Positions 25,742 through 38,676 are shown, counted from the stretch's first letter. The stretch is 64,000 nt of DNA from Haematobia irritans (GCF_050003625.1 NC_134400.1:190741726-190805725), one strand, 5' to 3'. The notes: generated from the sequence alone by a model not told the origin. Made by a program: numbers and translations.

Positions 25742-26625
25742 ATGGTCTGCGACCAAAATGCTTGTCTGCCTAGGGGTTTACAACACAATATTCTGCAATT
25801 ATTTTTACTGTGGTTGATGAAATCTAGCGAGAATCGACCATTCGTCGTAATCTGGTCTTTACATTTTGGATCATTTCTGGTTATCGTTTCTTTCGTCCAC
25901 TTTGTGGAAGCGATAAAAAGTTCGTGTAGCTCCACGGCTATCGGCTAAAGATTAAACCATGATGAAATTTATTTTGAATAATAAATAAAAATAAATGCTT
26001 CCAATGGATATATGCTATATGAACGCGATTTCTCCTAAACCTTCATAAGTCATTATGAGGTCACAAACATATGTATCGGCTTCTAGGAAAAAATCTATAC
26101 TGCTAGACAAATTGAAGCCATTAACCTTTTATCTTCAATAGAATATCACTGGTAGCTGGAATTTATACTTAAATATGACAAAGTCATATTCCACTTTAAT
26201 GGAAGTACAAAATCATCATCTTGAAATGACAATAAAGACTTCAAAAACTTCCAGAATAAGAAAAAAAAAAATCAACAATTCGCTGCCTCGTCAATATTGG
26301 CTGCATTCATTCACTTAACTCGCCATCTCAATCTCAACAGTATTGAGATTGTTTTGATGTTCACAACACACCCCCGCAAAAAAATTCAAATATTTTGACA
26401 CCTACTCTATTTTCAAATTGTATGTGGTTTTCGTCATATGGATGTTGCTACGTTTTATTTTATTTGAAATTATGTTTTTCTATGGTATAGGCTTTGATGG
26501 TGCGTAACTTAAATATTTGCGTTTTTAGACTATGTTTGGGTTTTAGAAAATGTTGAACTTAAAACTGTTTGTATGAGTTATCTTTTGTTTGCTGACCACT
26601 AAGCGCAGTGATGATTTAAAGCATA
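25742..26625. other. Lower-copy region, one possible coding scrap
   Basis: No gene supported. On the minus strand, 25935-25742 reads as a continuous, unusually mixed-composition peptide (ELHELFIASTKWTKETITRN and onward, including NNCRILCCKPLGRQAFW). It has no start or splice context I can identify and could be a degraded transposon exon or chance. The rest is AT-rich DNA. Confidence 0.35.
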
Positions 26626-27324
26626 CACATTTTTGACTAAATTTCATATAGCGAATTAATTTTGACAAAATTTAATATAGCAAAGAATTTGTGCCAAAAT
26701 TTTGTATAGCAAAGAAATTTTGACAAAATTTCCTATAGCAACGAAATTTTGATAAAATTTCATAAAGCCAAGAAATGTTGATAAAATTCGAAAATTTGAT
26801 AAAATTAAAAAAAAAATATTGAGAAAATTTCCTGAAGAAACAGATAGTTTGACAAAATTTCTTATAGCAAAGATATGTTTACAAAAATTCCCTAGTTACT
26901 GATTTATATTAGAAAATTTCCTATCGCAAAGAAATCTAGACAAATGTTCCTATACCAATAAATATTTGAGAACATTTCCTAAGACAACGAAATTGTGATA
27001 AAATTTCCTATAGCAAAAGTTCCTAAAGCAAAAAATTTTGTGAAAAATAGCAACGAAATTTTGACACATTTTCCTGTAGAAATGAAATTTTGACAAAATT
27101 CCTATAGCAAAGACAATTTGATAAAATTTCTACATAAATAAAATTTTTACAAAATTTCCCATTGCAAAGAAATCTGGACAAAATTTCCTATGAAATTTTG
27201 ACAAAATTTTCTATGAAATTTTGACAAAATTTTCTTTGAAATTTTGACAAAATTTTCTAAAGAAATAAATGTTTGATAAAAATTGCTATACAAAAGAAAT
27301 TTTCACAAAATTTTTTTATAACAA
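26626..27324 (-). repeat. Diverged reverse array, ATAGCAA variant
   Basis: Monomers here typically read TTTCCTATAGCAACGAAATT, with GCAA replacing GAAA, and are much more diverged than other blocks. It looks like an older subfamily of the same minisatellite. Confidence 0.8.
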
Positions 27325-28695
27325 AAGGTGAGTATTAAGTTCGAGTTTAGCCGCTAAAATCGCTAAAGTGAAAACTAAATCAGTAAGAACAAGTATATAC
27401 AGCAGTAAGTTCGGCCGGGCCGAATCTTAAATACCCACCACCATGAACCAAATATTAGGATTTCCTTTGAAATTTCAGGAGGGCTTGAGGACTTGAGGAC
27501 ACTTCCCGAAGATACATTTAAAGATTTCACCTATGAGGACTATATCAGATTCTGGATTTATAAGAACCATTTTTGTTTGAGTTTTAGAGGAATCATTAAC
27601 ATCTCTTGTAAGTGTGCAAGAAAATTATAAAATAACGTCTTGATTTGAAATTTTAAATCTGTAGATTTTCACCCGAAAAATAAAATCTGGAAATTTTACA
27701 TTGAGTTTCAAGCAATTTTCATGATCAGTGCGCCTTCTATACTCACAAGAAGTGAAATTGGTCTATATGGAAGCATTACCAAATGGACCGATAAAAACTT
27801 AATCCGATACACGTTTTTGTGAGCCTTAAATACGAGAATATTTACAATTTCAGGCAAATCGGATAAAAACTACGGTTTCTAGAAACCTAAGGAGTTAAAT
27901 CGGGAAATCGTTCTTATGGGGGCTATACTAAAATACCGACCGATACTAACCGTTTTCGGCATACCTCTTTATGGCCCAAAAATACCTCTAGATTTCCAAT
28001 TTCAGGCAAATTGGATAAAAACTACGGTTTCTATAAGCCCAAGAAGTAAAATCGGGAGGTCGGTTTATATGGGGGCTATACCAAAACATGGACCGACACT
28101 CACCATTTTTGGCACACCTCTTCAAGGTCCCAAAATATCTCTAGATTTTCAATTTCGCGCAAATTGGATGAAAACTACGGTTTCTATAAGCGAAAGACCC
28201 CAAATCGGGAGGTCGGTTTATATGGGGGCTATACCAAAACATGGCCCGATATAGCCCATCTTCGAACTTGACCTGCGCGCAGACAAAAGACGATTCTGTG
28301 CCAAATTTCAGGACGATAGCTCCATTATTGAATGCTGTAGCGTGATTACAACAGACAGCCAGACAGACAGACAGACGGACAGACGGTCATGCTTATATCG
28401 TCTTAGAATTTCTCCCTGATCAAGAATATATATACTTTATATAGTCGGAAATCGATATTTCGATGCGTTACAAACGGAATGACAAACTTATTATACCCCG
28501 TCACCATTCTATGGTGGTGGGTATAAAAATGCATGAAATTATACAAATTTGTAGCAAATTTTATTATACCTTGATGGGGGAAAGCGCAAAGCAAATTTTC
28601 ACAAAGTTTGTATTCCTTAAAATGGATTATTAAAGAAAAGTAATCGTGAAAAAATGGCGTTTTTAGCGGCTAAACTCGAACTTAATACCCACCTT
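27325..28695. mobile_element. Non-autonomous TIR element carrying a nested insertion
   Basis: Terminal inverted repeats of 39 bp: 27325-27363 starts AAGGTGAGTATTAAGTTCGA and continues GTTTAGCCGCTAAAATCGC; 28657-28695 is its inverse with two or three differences (AAGGTGGGTATTAAG). No transposase is encoded. Without the nested family B repeat the element would be only about 230 bp, a MITE size. I could not establish a clean target-site duplication because the flanks are minisatellite. Confidence 0.7.
27389..28526 (+). mobile_element. Interspersed repeat family B, nested in the TIR element
   Basis: Head ACAAGTATATACAGCAG, TTCGGCCGGGCCGAATC and TACCCACCACCAT (27432-27444); tail ATGGTGGTGGGTA (28511-28523), an exact inverse of the last motif. 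The interior holds a tandem unit of about 160 bp with TCGGTTTATATGGGGGCTAT and AAAACTACGGTTTCTA, and a CAGACAGACAGACGGACAG tract. The layout parallels family A (similar head, subterminal inverted repeats, about 160-bp internal unit, GACAGACGGAC tract), so A and B look like two branches of one superfamily. The 112-codon frame at 27916 is the tandem unit, not a gene. Confidence 0.65.
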
Positions 28696-29965
28696 AAGAA
28701 ATAACAAAGAAGTTTTGACACAATTCTCTATGGCAATGACATTTTTACAACATTTTCTGTAGCAAAGAAATTTTGATTAAATATCTATAGAAATGAAAAT
28801 TTTGACAAAATTTTTTATAGAAATAAAATGTTCTATATTTTTTCACAAAATATTCTATAGAATAGAAACTTTGACAACATTTTCTATAGAAATAAAATTT
28901 TGACAAAATTTTCGATAGAAATGAAATTTTGACAAAAATTTCTATTGAAATAAATTTGGCAAATATTTTATATAGAAATTAAATTTGGAAAAAAAATTCT
29001 AAACAAATAAAATTTTCATACAAAATTTTCTATAGAAATGAAATTTTTACAAAACTTTCTATAGAAATAAAAATTTGACACAAAATTTTCTATAGAAATG
29101 AAATTATTACAAAATTTTCTATAGAAATAAAATTTTGACAAAATTTTCTATAGAAGTAAAATTTTGACAAAATTTTCTATAGAAATGAAATTTTGACAAC
29201 ATCTTCTATTGAAATAAAATTTTGACAAAATTTTCTATAGAAATAAAATTTTGACAAAATTTTCTATAGTAATAAAATTTTGACAAAATTTTCTATAGAA
29301 ATAAAATTTTGACAAAATTTTCTATAGAAATAAAATTTTGCCAAATTTTTCTATAGAAATAAAATTTTGACAAAATTTTCTATAGAAATCAAATTTTGAC
29401 AACATCTTCTATTGAAATAAAATGTTGACAAATTTTTCTTTTGAAATAAAATTTTGACAAAATTTTCTATTGAAATAAAATGTTGACAAAATGTTCTATA
29501 GAAATAAAATGTTAACAAAATTTTCGATAGAAATAAAATTTTGACAAAATATTCTATAGAAATACAATTTTGACAAAATTTTCTATAGAAATAAAATTTT
29601 GACAAAATTTTCTATTGAAATAAAATTTTGACAAAAATTTCTATAGAAATAAAATTTTGACACAATTTTCTATAGAAATAAAATTTTGACCAATTTTTCT
29701 ATAGAAACAAAATTTTGACAAAATTTTCTATTGAAATAAAATATTGACAAAGTTTTCTATTGAAATAAAATTTTGATAAAATATTCTATAGAAATAAAAT
29801 TTTGACAACATTTTCTATAGAAATAAAATTTTGACAAAATTTTCTATTGAAATAAAATTTTGACAAAATATTCTACAGAAATAAAATTTTGACAAAATAT
29901 TTTATAGAAATAAAGTTTTGATAACATTTTCTATAGAAATAAAATTTTCTATAGAAATAAAATTT
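28696..29965 (-). repeat. 29-bp minisatellite array, reverse
   Basis: Continuous monomers, many with TTTTCTATTGAAATAAAA, following the TIR element. They are continuous in type with 26626-27324, implying the TIR element inserted into the array. Confidence 0.9.
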
Positions 29966-31123
29966 TGAAAAGCATTTTTGTGGTTAGGTTACGTTATGGA
30001 GGATGACACAAATCCGAACTAGCGGATTTGTGTCCACTTAGACCATAGTTGGTTCATTGCGGTTCCTCAAACTTTTTTCCATCTTTCTCTTCGTGTCTGT
30101 CTCGCTCCGGCCGGAATGAGTCCATTCTATGATAATGTGTCCTTCGGATGCGCCTAGGTCCTCCACCCCGATGCCTTGATGAAGGCGAGAATAAGCCTCA
30201 GGCTGCATTCTCGCAAGTCGGTCATAGTCTGAAAGAAATAAGAGCCCAGTATCTTGTTTCTTCTGAAAGATAGTGTTGGACACTGGCACAGGAAGTGAAA
30301 TGAGTCTTCCGTAGCCTCGGGGTCCAGACACCACCTACAAATATCATCATTCGCTAGACCGATCCTTACCAAGTGTTTTCCCAGAGTGTTGTGTCCTGTT
30401 ATGATGCCTATTATCGACCTCACATCCTCTCTTGGCAATTACATCAGAGTTCCTAATATTATTCTCGTCCCATATCAGTTTCGTTTGTTCACAGCCTATA
30501 GAAGAAGCCCATCGTTTCTTCAATAAAACTTCATATTTGCTATTGATCCCCTAAATAAACAAAGAAAGCGGAGGAAAAACGTCCGTGCCACTTGCGCCTT
30601 ACTCAGCCAGAACATCTGCCTCTTCATTCCCAGTTATGCCATAATGTCCAGGTACCCAGCACAGAGTTACATTATGCTGTTCAGTGAGAACCGTAAGCTC
30701 TCTAGGACAGCGGCTGACTACCTTCGACCTTATGTTCGTATTGCCCAGGGCTTTTATAGCTGCCTGACTATCGATGAAAATGCTGATATCGCATCTAAAT
30801 AACGGCCTCATCGATGGAAGTTCCACAGCTTTTGCAATAACAATATCTCAGCGTGAAAAATGCTGTATTTATCGGCCAACTTAAGGACTCCTTAAGTACC
30901 AACTCCTTGCAGTATATTCCGCTGCCTGTACCCTCGGCCAGTTTCGAGCCGTCAGTATAGATGTAGAGATTTCCAAAGTGTATCCTAGTTTCGTCCCAGT
31001 CCTCTATGCTCGGGATAATTGAATTCAGGTTACCCTCATACACATGCTGTGTCGCCATATAGTTAGTTCTCATATGTCGTCCGGCATAGACTCAGTGGAC
31101 TCTGAGGATTCGACTGAGGATGC
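29966..31123 (-). pseudogene. 3' fragment of an RNase H-bearing LINE (I-group-like)
   Basis: Minus strand, 5' to 3': an RNase H domain starting IYTDGSKLAEGTGSGIY near 30960, continuing after decay with FIDSQAAIKALGN and WVPGHYGITGNEEADVLAE (30826-30599), then a C-terminal segment GHNTLGKHLVRIGL and CRWC...H...CQCP (30438-30154), typical of the zinc-binding tail that follows RNase H in insect non-LTR elements of the I group. Frames change at least twice and stops occur, so it is dead. The 3' end carries TAACCTAACC in minus reading, just before the array. The RT part is missing here; a related upstream piece lies at 34151-34455. Confidence 0.8.
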
Positions 31124-33820
31124 TATAGAAATTAAATTTTGACAACATTTGGTATAGAAGTAAAATTTTGACAAAATTTTCTATAGAAATAAAATTGTGA
31201 CAAAATTTTTTATAGAAGTAAATTTTTGACAAGATTTTCTATAGAAATACAATTTTGCCAAAAATTTCTGTAGAAATACAATTTTGACAAAATTTTCTAT
31301 AGAAATAAAATTTTGATAAAATTTTCTATAGAAATAAAATTTTGACAAAATTTTCTATAGAAATAAAATTTTTACAAAATTTTCTATAGAAAAAAAATTT
31401 TGACAAAATTTTCTATAGAAATAAAATTTTGACAAAATTTTCTATAGAAATAAATTTTTGACAAAATTTACTATAGAAATACAAGTTTGACAAAATTTTC
31501 TATAGAAATAAAATTTTGAGAAAATATTCTTAAGAAATAAAATTTTGAAAACATTTTCTATAGAAATAAAATTTTGACACAATTTCCTATAGAAATAAAA
31601 TTTTGACAACATTTTCTATAGTAATAAAATTTTGACAAAATTTTCTATAGAAATAAAATTTTGACAAAATTTTCTATAGAAATAAAATGTTGATAAAATT
31701 TTCTATAGAAATAAAATTTTGACAAATTTTCTATAGAAATAAAATTTTGACAAAATTTTCTATAGAAATAAAATTTTGACAAAATTTTCTATAGAAATAA
31801 CTTTTTGACAAAATTTCTATTACTATAGAAATAAAATTTTGACAAAATTTTTTATAGAAATAAAATGTTGACAAAATTTTCTATAGAAACAAAATGTTGA
31901 CAAAATTTTCTATTGAAATAAAATCTTGACAAAGTTTTCTATTGAAATAAAATTTTGACAACATTTTCTATAGAAATAAAATTTTGACAAAATTTTCTAT
32001 TAAAATAAAATTTTGACAAAGTTTTCTATTGAAATAAAATTTTGACAAAATATTCTATAAAAATAAAATTTTGACCAATTTTTCTATAGAAACAAAATTT
32101 TGACAAAGTTTTCTATAAAAATGAAATTTTGACATAATTTCCTATAGAAACAAAATTTTGACAAAATTTTCTATAGAAATAAATTTTTACAAAAATTTTG
32201 TATAGAAAAAAAAATTTTGACAAAATTTTCTATAAAAATGAAATTTTGACATAATTTCCTATAGAAGCAAAATTTTGACAAAATTTTCTATAGAAACAAA
32301 ATTTTCTATAGAAATAAAATGTTACCAAAATTTTTTATAGAAATAAAATTTTGACGCAAGTTTGTATAGAAATAAAATTTTGACAAAAGTTTCTATAGAA
32401 ATAAAATTTTGACAAAATTTTCTATAGAAATAAAATTTTGACAAAATTTTCTATAGAAATAAAATTTTGACAAAATTTTCTATAAAAATAAATTTTTGAC
32501 CAATTTTTCTATAGAAACACAATTTTGACAAAATTTTCTATAAAAATAAAATTGTGACAAAAACCTTCTAGGGAAATAAAATTTTGACAAAATTTTCTAT
32601 AAAAATAAAATTTTTACAAAACCTTCTACAGAAATAAAATTTTGACAAAATTTTCAATAGAAATAAAATTTAGAAAAAATTTTCTATAGAAATAAAATTT
32701 TGACAAAATTTTCTATAGAAATAAAATTTTGACAAAATTTTCTATAGACATAAAATTTTGACAAAATTTTCTATAGAAATAAAATTTTGACAAAATTTCT
32801 ATTACTATTGAAATAAAATTTTGACAACATTTTTTATAGAAATAAAATTTTGACAAAATTTTCTATAGAAATAAAATTTTGACAAAATTTTCTATTGAAA
32901 TAAAATTTTGACAAAGTTTTCTATTGAAATAAAATTTTGACAACATTTTTTATAGAAATAAAATTTTGACAAAATTTTCTATTAAAATAAAATTTTGACA
33001 AAGTTTTCTATTGAAATAAATTTTTGACAAAATATTCTATAAAAATAAAGTTTTGATAACATTTTCTATAGAAATAAAATTTTGACAAAATTTTCTATAA
33101 AAATGAAATTTTGACATAATTTCCTATAGAAACAAAATTTTGACAAAATTTTCTATAAAAATAAAATTTTACCAAAATTTTGTATAGAAACAAAATTTTG
33201 ACAAAATTTTCTATAAAAATGAAATTTTGACATAATTTCCTATAGAAACAAAATTTTGACAAAATTTTCTACAGAAATAAAATTTTACCAAAATTTTTTA
33301 TAGAAATAAAATTTTGAAAAATTTTTTTTGTATAGAAATAAAATTTTGACAAAAGTTTCTATAGAAATAAAATTTTGACAAAATTTTCTATAGAAATATA
33401 ATTTTGACAAAATTTTCTATAGAAATAAAATTTTGACAAAATTTTCTATAGAAATAAAATTTTGACAAAATTTTCTATAGAAATAAAATTTTGACAAAAT
33501 TTTCTATAGAAATAAATTTTTGACCAATTTTTCTATAGAAACACAATTTTGACAAAATTTTCTATAAAAATAAAATTGTGACAAAAATCTTCTAGAGAAA
33601 TAAAATTTTGACAAAATTTTCTATAAAAATAAAATTTTTACAAAACCTTCTACAGAAATAAAATTTTGACAAAATTTTCAATAGAAATAAAATTTTTGAC
33701 AAAATTTTCTATAGAAATAAAATGTAGACACTATTTTCTACAAAAATAAAATTTTGACAAAAATTTCTATTGAAATACAATTTTGACACAATTTCCTATA
33801 GAAATAAAATTTTGACAAAA
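31124..33820 (-). repeat. 29-bp minisatellite array, reverse
   Basis: About 2.7 kb of regular monomers, with internal duplications (for example the run with TTCCTATAGAAACAAAATTT and ATAAAATTTTACCAAAATTT near 32110-32350 and again near 33110-33330). It lies between two fragments of the same kind of LINE. Confidence 0.9.
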
Positions 33821-34150
33821 TAATTCTTGTTTGGATTTTCTCCAATTTTTGGTAGATTAGTTTTGGTTGGAATAGTATAACTTTCTGAAAAAAAACTGCG
33901 CAAATTTTATTGCAAAACACACATCGATTGCAACAATTGACGAGCTTGAAGTCCTTACCTATTAAAGAATTCGATATATTAAGATTGTTTTTGTTTTTCA
34001 TAGAATAAAATTTGCACACATACAATAATTATATGAATTTTTTTTTTGGGGGATTTTTTATGGGGAAAAATATTTCAGTTGGGGATTTTTTTGGGGAAAT
34101 TATTTCGAAATTTTGGGGATCTCTCTCAAAAAAATCTGACAACCGTGCAT
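33821..34150 (-). repeat. Head region of a reverse array
   Basis: In minus reading: CACGGTTGTCAGATTTTTTT, a CCCCAA-rich stretch, and finally CTACCAAAAATTGGAGAAAA leading into the array. The GGTTG(C/T)CA start and the CTACCAAAA stretch are shared with 51366-51290, supporting a conserved terminus for array-bearing elements. No gene. Confidence 0.5.
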
Positions 34151-34455
34151 AGACTATCAGTTCAGTGTGTTTGCAGCCCGTGCTCTCCAATGAGTCCAGG
34201 CCCCTCAGTCTGATCAGTATGACCACCGCGGTCCTCCTAACATGCAGGTCCATGGGACATATCCCCATCAATACCTCCATTGCGGCGGTGGCCGTTGTAC
34301 TCATCGCCCCGATCATGTAGATGAGGGCGGTTCTATTTATTCTGCCCAATCTCAGTATATGATTGTTGTGGTTTGTAATGGGCCACCAGACATGACATTC
34401 ATACACAGCTCCGGCCTTATCACAGCTGTACAAAGCCAATTTTCCAACATTTCTA
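34151..34455 (-). pseudogene. LINE fragment between RT and RNase H domains
   Basis: Minus strand encodes WWPITNHNNHILRLGRINRT, then IGAMSTTATAAMEVLMGICP and MDLHVRRTAV. This resembles the conserved linker after the RT domain of RNase H-bearing insect LINEs, which typically reads ITGA-x-TTPTAALE...LPLDL. The piece is short, without start or catalytic domain. Its 3' end (AGTCTATGC) resembles the 5' edge of the RNase H fragment at 31123, so both may derive from the same or sister copies. Confidence 0.65.
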
Positions 34456-34850
34456 TAGAAATAAAATATTGAAAAAATTTACTATAGAAATGAAATTTTG
34501 ACAAACATTTCTTTAGAAATACAATTTTGACAAAATTTTTAATTAAATTCAATTTTGAAAAAAATTTGTATAGAAATGAAACTTTGACAAAAATTTCTGT
34601 AGAAATTAAATTTTGACAAAATTTCTGTAGAAATTAAATTTTGACAAAATTTCTGTAGAAATTAAATTTTGACAAAATTTCCTATAAAACTAAAATTTAA
34701 GAAATAAAAATTTTGACAAAATTTTCTATAGAAATAAAAATTTGAAAAATTTTGACAAATTTTTCTATCGCATTGAAAATTGACAAAATTAAATTTTGAC
34801 AAAATTTCTTATAGCAAAAAAATTTTGACAAAATTTACCTTGGCGGCGAG
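34456..34850 (-). repeat. 29-bp minisatellite array, reverse, irregular
   Basis: Diverged monomers; a three-fold exact repeat of TTTCTGTAGAAATTAAATTT occurs near 34590-34660. Confidence 0.85.
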
Positions 34851-36075
34851 TTTTGGTAAAATTCTATTAATTGAGTACATTTCCCATTGTTACTATAATT
34901 ATGGAGGAGTCTTAGTTAGATTTCTTTCCGCGATAATTTCCTGTCTGTCAACTATTTGACGTTCAATTGGTTACGTTGGTTGTTGATTCTAAAAAGTGTT
35001 TTACTTTTCATAGTGGTGGCGACTGGTTTTTGGTTTGATCGGAGACAGCTGTAGGCCATTTGTGTCTTGAGACCATTTAGGCTGTTGAGTTTGTCATGTG
35101 CGTTGTGGATGATGGTCAATGAATGTTCTGCGCATGCGTATGGGTGCATGGTATCTGTAGGCGGTTTAATGGCTTTAGTGATCACTGTAATATTTGAAAT
35201 GAATGAATGAATGAATGTTTCCGATTTCTATAGCATGAACATTGTTATTAACCATTTTTTGGAGTTTTTCAATTTATTAACAAATGGTGTTAATCTTTGA
35301 TTAAGGCTGATGATTTCAACAGTTTGTAATGTTGTTTAATGGTGGACAAAAAAAAACAAATGTGGTCTGATTTCTCAATTAATCACTTGACATTTGATTT
35401 TTGTGAAGACTTTGTAGTACAAGTACGAGTATGTTTTCATGTTAACAACAAAAATTAACCTATGGCAAAAATTTCCAGCAGGTGGATTAAGATGAAGTAG
35501 AAACAAAAATTACGAAATATTTTGATTAAATAAAAAAAATACACAAAAATTAAAATTAATATAAAATTAAAAAAAAAAAAATTACAAAATTTAAATTTAT
35601 TCATTCAATCTTGATAATTGTGCCCCAGATTTCTAGCCCGTATCTAAAATGTCATGAATGAGTACAAATTTGAAGTCACCATCGTGGGACGAGTAAAATG
35701 CCTCTTATTTTCCCATCTCTATTGGAATTTTTTTGTGGGTTTTATAACACTTCAATAGTTTTCGTTTGTGTGACGTAAAAAAAAAACCATAGAAATTTTG
35801 TTGGGCATAGTGGGCGATTGTAATGAAGAATTACTTGAAAATGATTGATTGCCAAAGTCAACTTATAGCCATAATAGGTACAAAGAATTTGGCTCGTTTG
35901 TGAAAATATAAGAGACTTGTACATTTATGAAAGTCGATGCTAAGATGTGAGCTGAAAGTTCAATGACCTTACATTTTTTTTTAACAATTTTTCAAATGTA
36001 AAAAAAGTTATTTTTGGGAGCTGTACAAAAAAATTTGAGTTGTTATAATTCAACCTTATAACAATTGGATAAGAA
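34851..36075. other. Lower-copy region, one unrecognised ORF scrap
   Basis: A minus-strand frame at 35185-34952 (77 codons, beginning MITKAIKPPTDTMHPYACAE) has balanced amino-acid composition unlike array frames, but I recognise no family and see no supporting context. The rest is AT-rich DNA with a short (ATGA)n run near 35199-35216. No gene supported. Confidence 0.35.
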
Positions 36076-36513
36076 CTAAAATTTTCACAAAATTTTCTAG
36101 AGAAATAAAATTTTGACTAAATTTTTTACAGAAAAATATTTTGACAAAATTTTCTATAGAAATAAAATATTGACAAAAGTTTCTTTAGGAATAAAATTTT
36201 GACAAAATTTTCTATAGAAATAAAATTTCGAGAACATTTTTTATAGAAATAAAATTTTAACAAAATATTCTATAGAAATAAAATATTGACAAAAATTTTT
36301 ATTATAATAACATTTTGACAAAATTTTCTATAGAAATAAACTGTTGAAAAAGTTTTCTATAGAAATAAACTGTTGATAAAATTTTCTATAGAAATAAAAT
36401 TTTGAGAAAAATTTCTATAGATATAAAATTTTGAGAAAATTTTCTATAGAAATAAAATTTTAACAAAAATTTTTATAGAAATAAAATATTGAAACAATTT
36501 TCTAAAGAAATAA
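36076..36513 (-). repeat. 29-bp minisatellite array, reverse
   Basis: Its 36297-36470 part, with two TAAACTGTTGA-type monomers, recurs at about 41207-41420, evidence of a segmental duplication within the arrays. Confidence 0.88.
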
Positions 36514-36615
36514 CGCCCCTCGAATTTATGGACTTCCGAAGATACATAAGGAAGGAGTCCCTGTAAGACCGATATGTTCTTCAATAAATTCCCCCTCTTA
36601 TGAACTATCAAAATA
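36514..36615 (+). pseudogene. Penelope-like element, RT start, upstream of Helitron-like insert
   Basis: Encodes [19 protein letters not shown] then [14 protein letters not shown], the conserved fingers motif at the start of Penelope-like RTs (LPKIHK...RPI.S). The 5' end is truncated against the minisatellite. The frame ends mid-codon at TA-36615, where the Helitron-like element begins, and the missing third base is supplied by T38677 on the far side. The match to the downstream part is exact in frame and in expected protein order. Confidence 0.9.
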
Positions 36616-38676
36616 TCTATATATATAAAATTCAATCTATGTTTGTTTATTTGTTTGTTTGATTGTTTGTTTGTATGTACCGAGTTGGCTCCGAAACGGC
36701 TGATCCGATTTACTTGAAACTTTCAGAGATCGTAGGGGGCGTTCATGTGGTGAAAATAGGGTACCTCATTTTTTGACAGCTGGTCGCGGAGGGGGACCTC
36801 CCCTTTGGCGGACTTTTTAAAAATTGGACCAAAGTTGACCGATTTGCTTGAAATTTTCATTGATGGTTGGGGTTGGCATCTAGACAAAGATCCGCTACTT
36901 TATATTTCGATATTTGGTGGCGGAGGGGGACCTCCCCTTTGTTCGACTTTTTTTAAAGTACAGTGAAAAAACTAAAATTCTCTAAATTATCTGAGATTTA
37001 CAGAGAACATGCGGTGAGGTTATGGAATTAATATGGGGTACCTGATGATTTCATATCTGGACGGGGGAGGTCCCTCTTGCCCTACTTTTTGAAACTTGGA
37101 ACAAAATTATGCGATTTGCTTGAAATTTTCATAGAATGTTGGGGTTGGCATCTAGACAAAAATCTGCTACATTATTTTTCGATATTTGGTCGGGGAGGGG
37201 CGCCACCCCTTTGCCCGACTTTTTTTTAAAGTACAGTGAAAACAAAACTAAACTCCCCCGACTGAAATTTTACGGAACAAATGGGTGAGGTTATGAAATT
37301 TATATCAGGTTCCTGATTTTTTAATAAAAATAAAAGGGCATAGGGAGACATCCGCTTCTCTTAAGTAACTACATACAGAGAAACAATTAAACTTTACCGA
37401 GTTACTTGAAATTTACAGAGGACTGGGGAGAGGTTACGATATTAATAGTTGATACCTGATTTTGTGATATTTGAATGGAAGAGAGGTCGCCCCTTTAGGC
37501 TTATAATTTGCTTTACATTTTCTGGGACGTCTACAAAAGATACGCTACATCACTTTTCGATATTTGGTCGGGGAGGAGATCCTCCTCTAAAGCTAAAAAA
37601 AAAAAAAAAAAAAAAAAAATCTTAAGTTTTCTTGAAATTAACAAAAGCAGTGGGGGAAGGTTATGAACGAAGAGGCAACCTTCCTTGCCCCAAAGTTTCA
37701 AGAATTTTCAGGGAAAGTTAGGGATGCTATTCACTACGGTGTTTGTCGATATTGTATCGGGAAAAGTGACGTCCCTTTAAAACAATAGAGCAAAATTTAA
37801 ACATCTCCGATCTACTTGAAATTTACAGGGAACGTGGGAGGAGGTGATTAAATGTATACATGATTGTTGATTAGTAGGTATATGATTTTTCGATATCTGG
37901 TTGGGGAAGGGGAAAATTGAAATAAACTTTGTCGATTTACTTCGAATGAATTTATAGGGACCATTGGGTCGTTGCGAAATTAATATAGGGTACGTGATAG
38001 TTCGATATCAGGTCGGAGTAGAGCGAAGGTGGGGAGAGGGTTCCCTTTTGTCCGTTTTTTTTTTTCTTAAATTGAAAGTAGAGGGTTTTCTGTAAATGGG
38101 AACTCGATACATAATTTTATGACATATTTTATGCACAGGCTTCTGTCTGACTTCTTTTTAGTAAAGAACTTAAATTTACATGAAATTGGCAGCCAACGTA
38201 GAGGGTGCATCATTTTCCAACATTTTAGCAAATATTAATGTGGTAAAATTTTTTACTACTTTTGCTTTTTCCGATTTATTGGATGGGAAACAGTAATTCT
38301 TTATATGTTATTATAATGTAGTGCTCAATTTTCAGATATGTTGAGAAGAAGGATACCTTTCCTTGACAAACCACACTTAAAATTCACAAGAAATATAGAA
38401 GATTGTCCAACTACTTGAATACAGAACATTATTTAAAAAATTTGGAGGAAAGGGTACACCCTCTCCCCGACATTTTTTAAGACGAACCGTTTTACATATG
38501 CATATCCGTCGTATTTGTACCTATAAACGAAAAAGCACGTAGTCGGATTTGTTTGAAAGAATTCAAATCTTTTCGAATTTGTTTTCAGCACGAAGGATAT
38601 GGTTGACTCACTTAACGCAAAATATTCCTACAAATACGCTTTGGAAGGTGCAGCGAAGCGGGCCGGGTTACGCTAG
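36616..38676 (+). mobile_element. Non-autonomous Helitron-like element, copy 2
   Basis: Starts TCTATATATATAAAATTC, ends GGGTTACGCTAG. Flanking bases are A36615 and T38677, with no target duplication; removing the element re-creates an uninterrupted Penelope codon series. That is the Helitron insertion signature. It is similar to copy 1 along its length, with small indels and a poly(A) run at about 37596-37619. No protein is encoded; the 5' half of the frame starting at 38549 is element DNA. Confidence 0.8.

Noticed and set aside
25690..25948. Possible exon on either strand after the 23-25.7 kb array
   Set aside because: Composition is better than background, but no domain, splice sites or start could be supported; kept only as a note in the region entry.
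27916..28254. 112-codon frame with repeated MGAIPKHGP peptides
   Set aside because: Arises from the about 160-bp tandem unit of family B; the same unit is known as non-coding interspersed repeat and has no start context.
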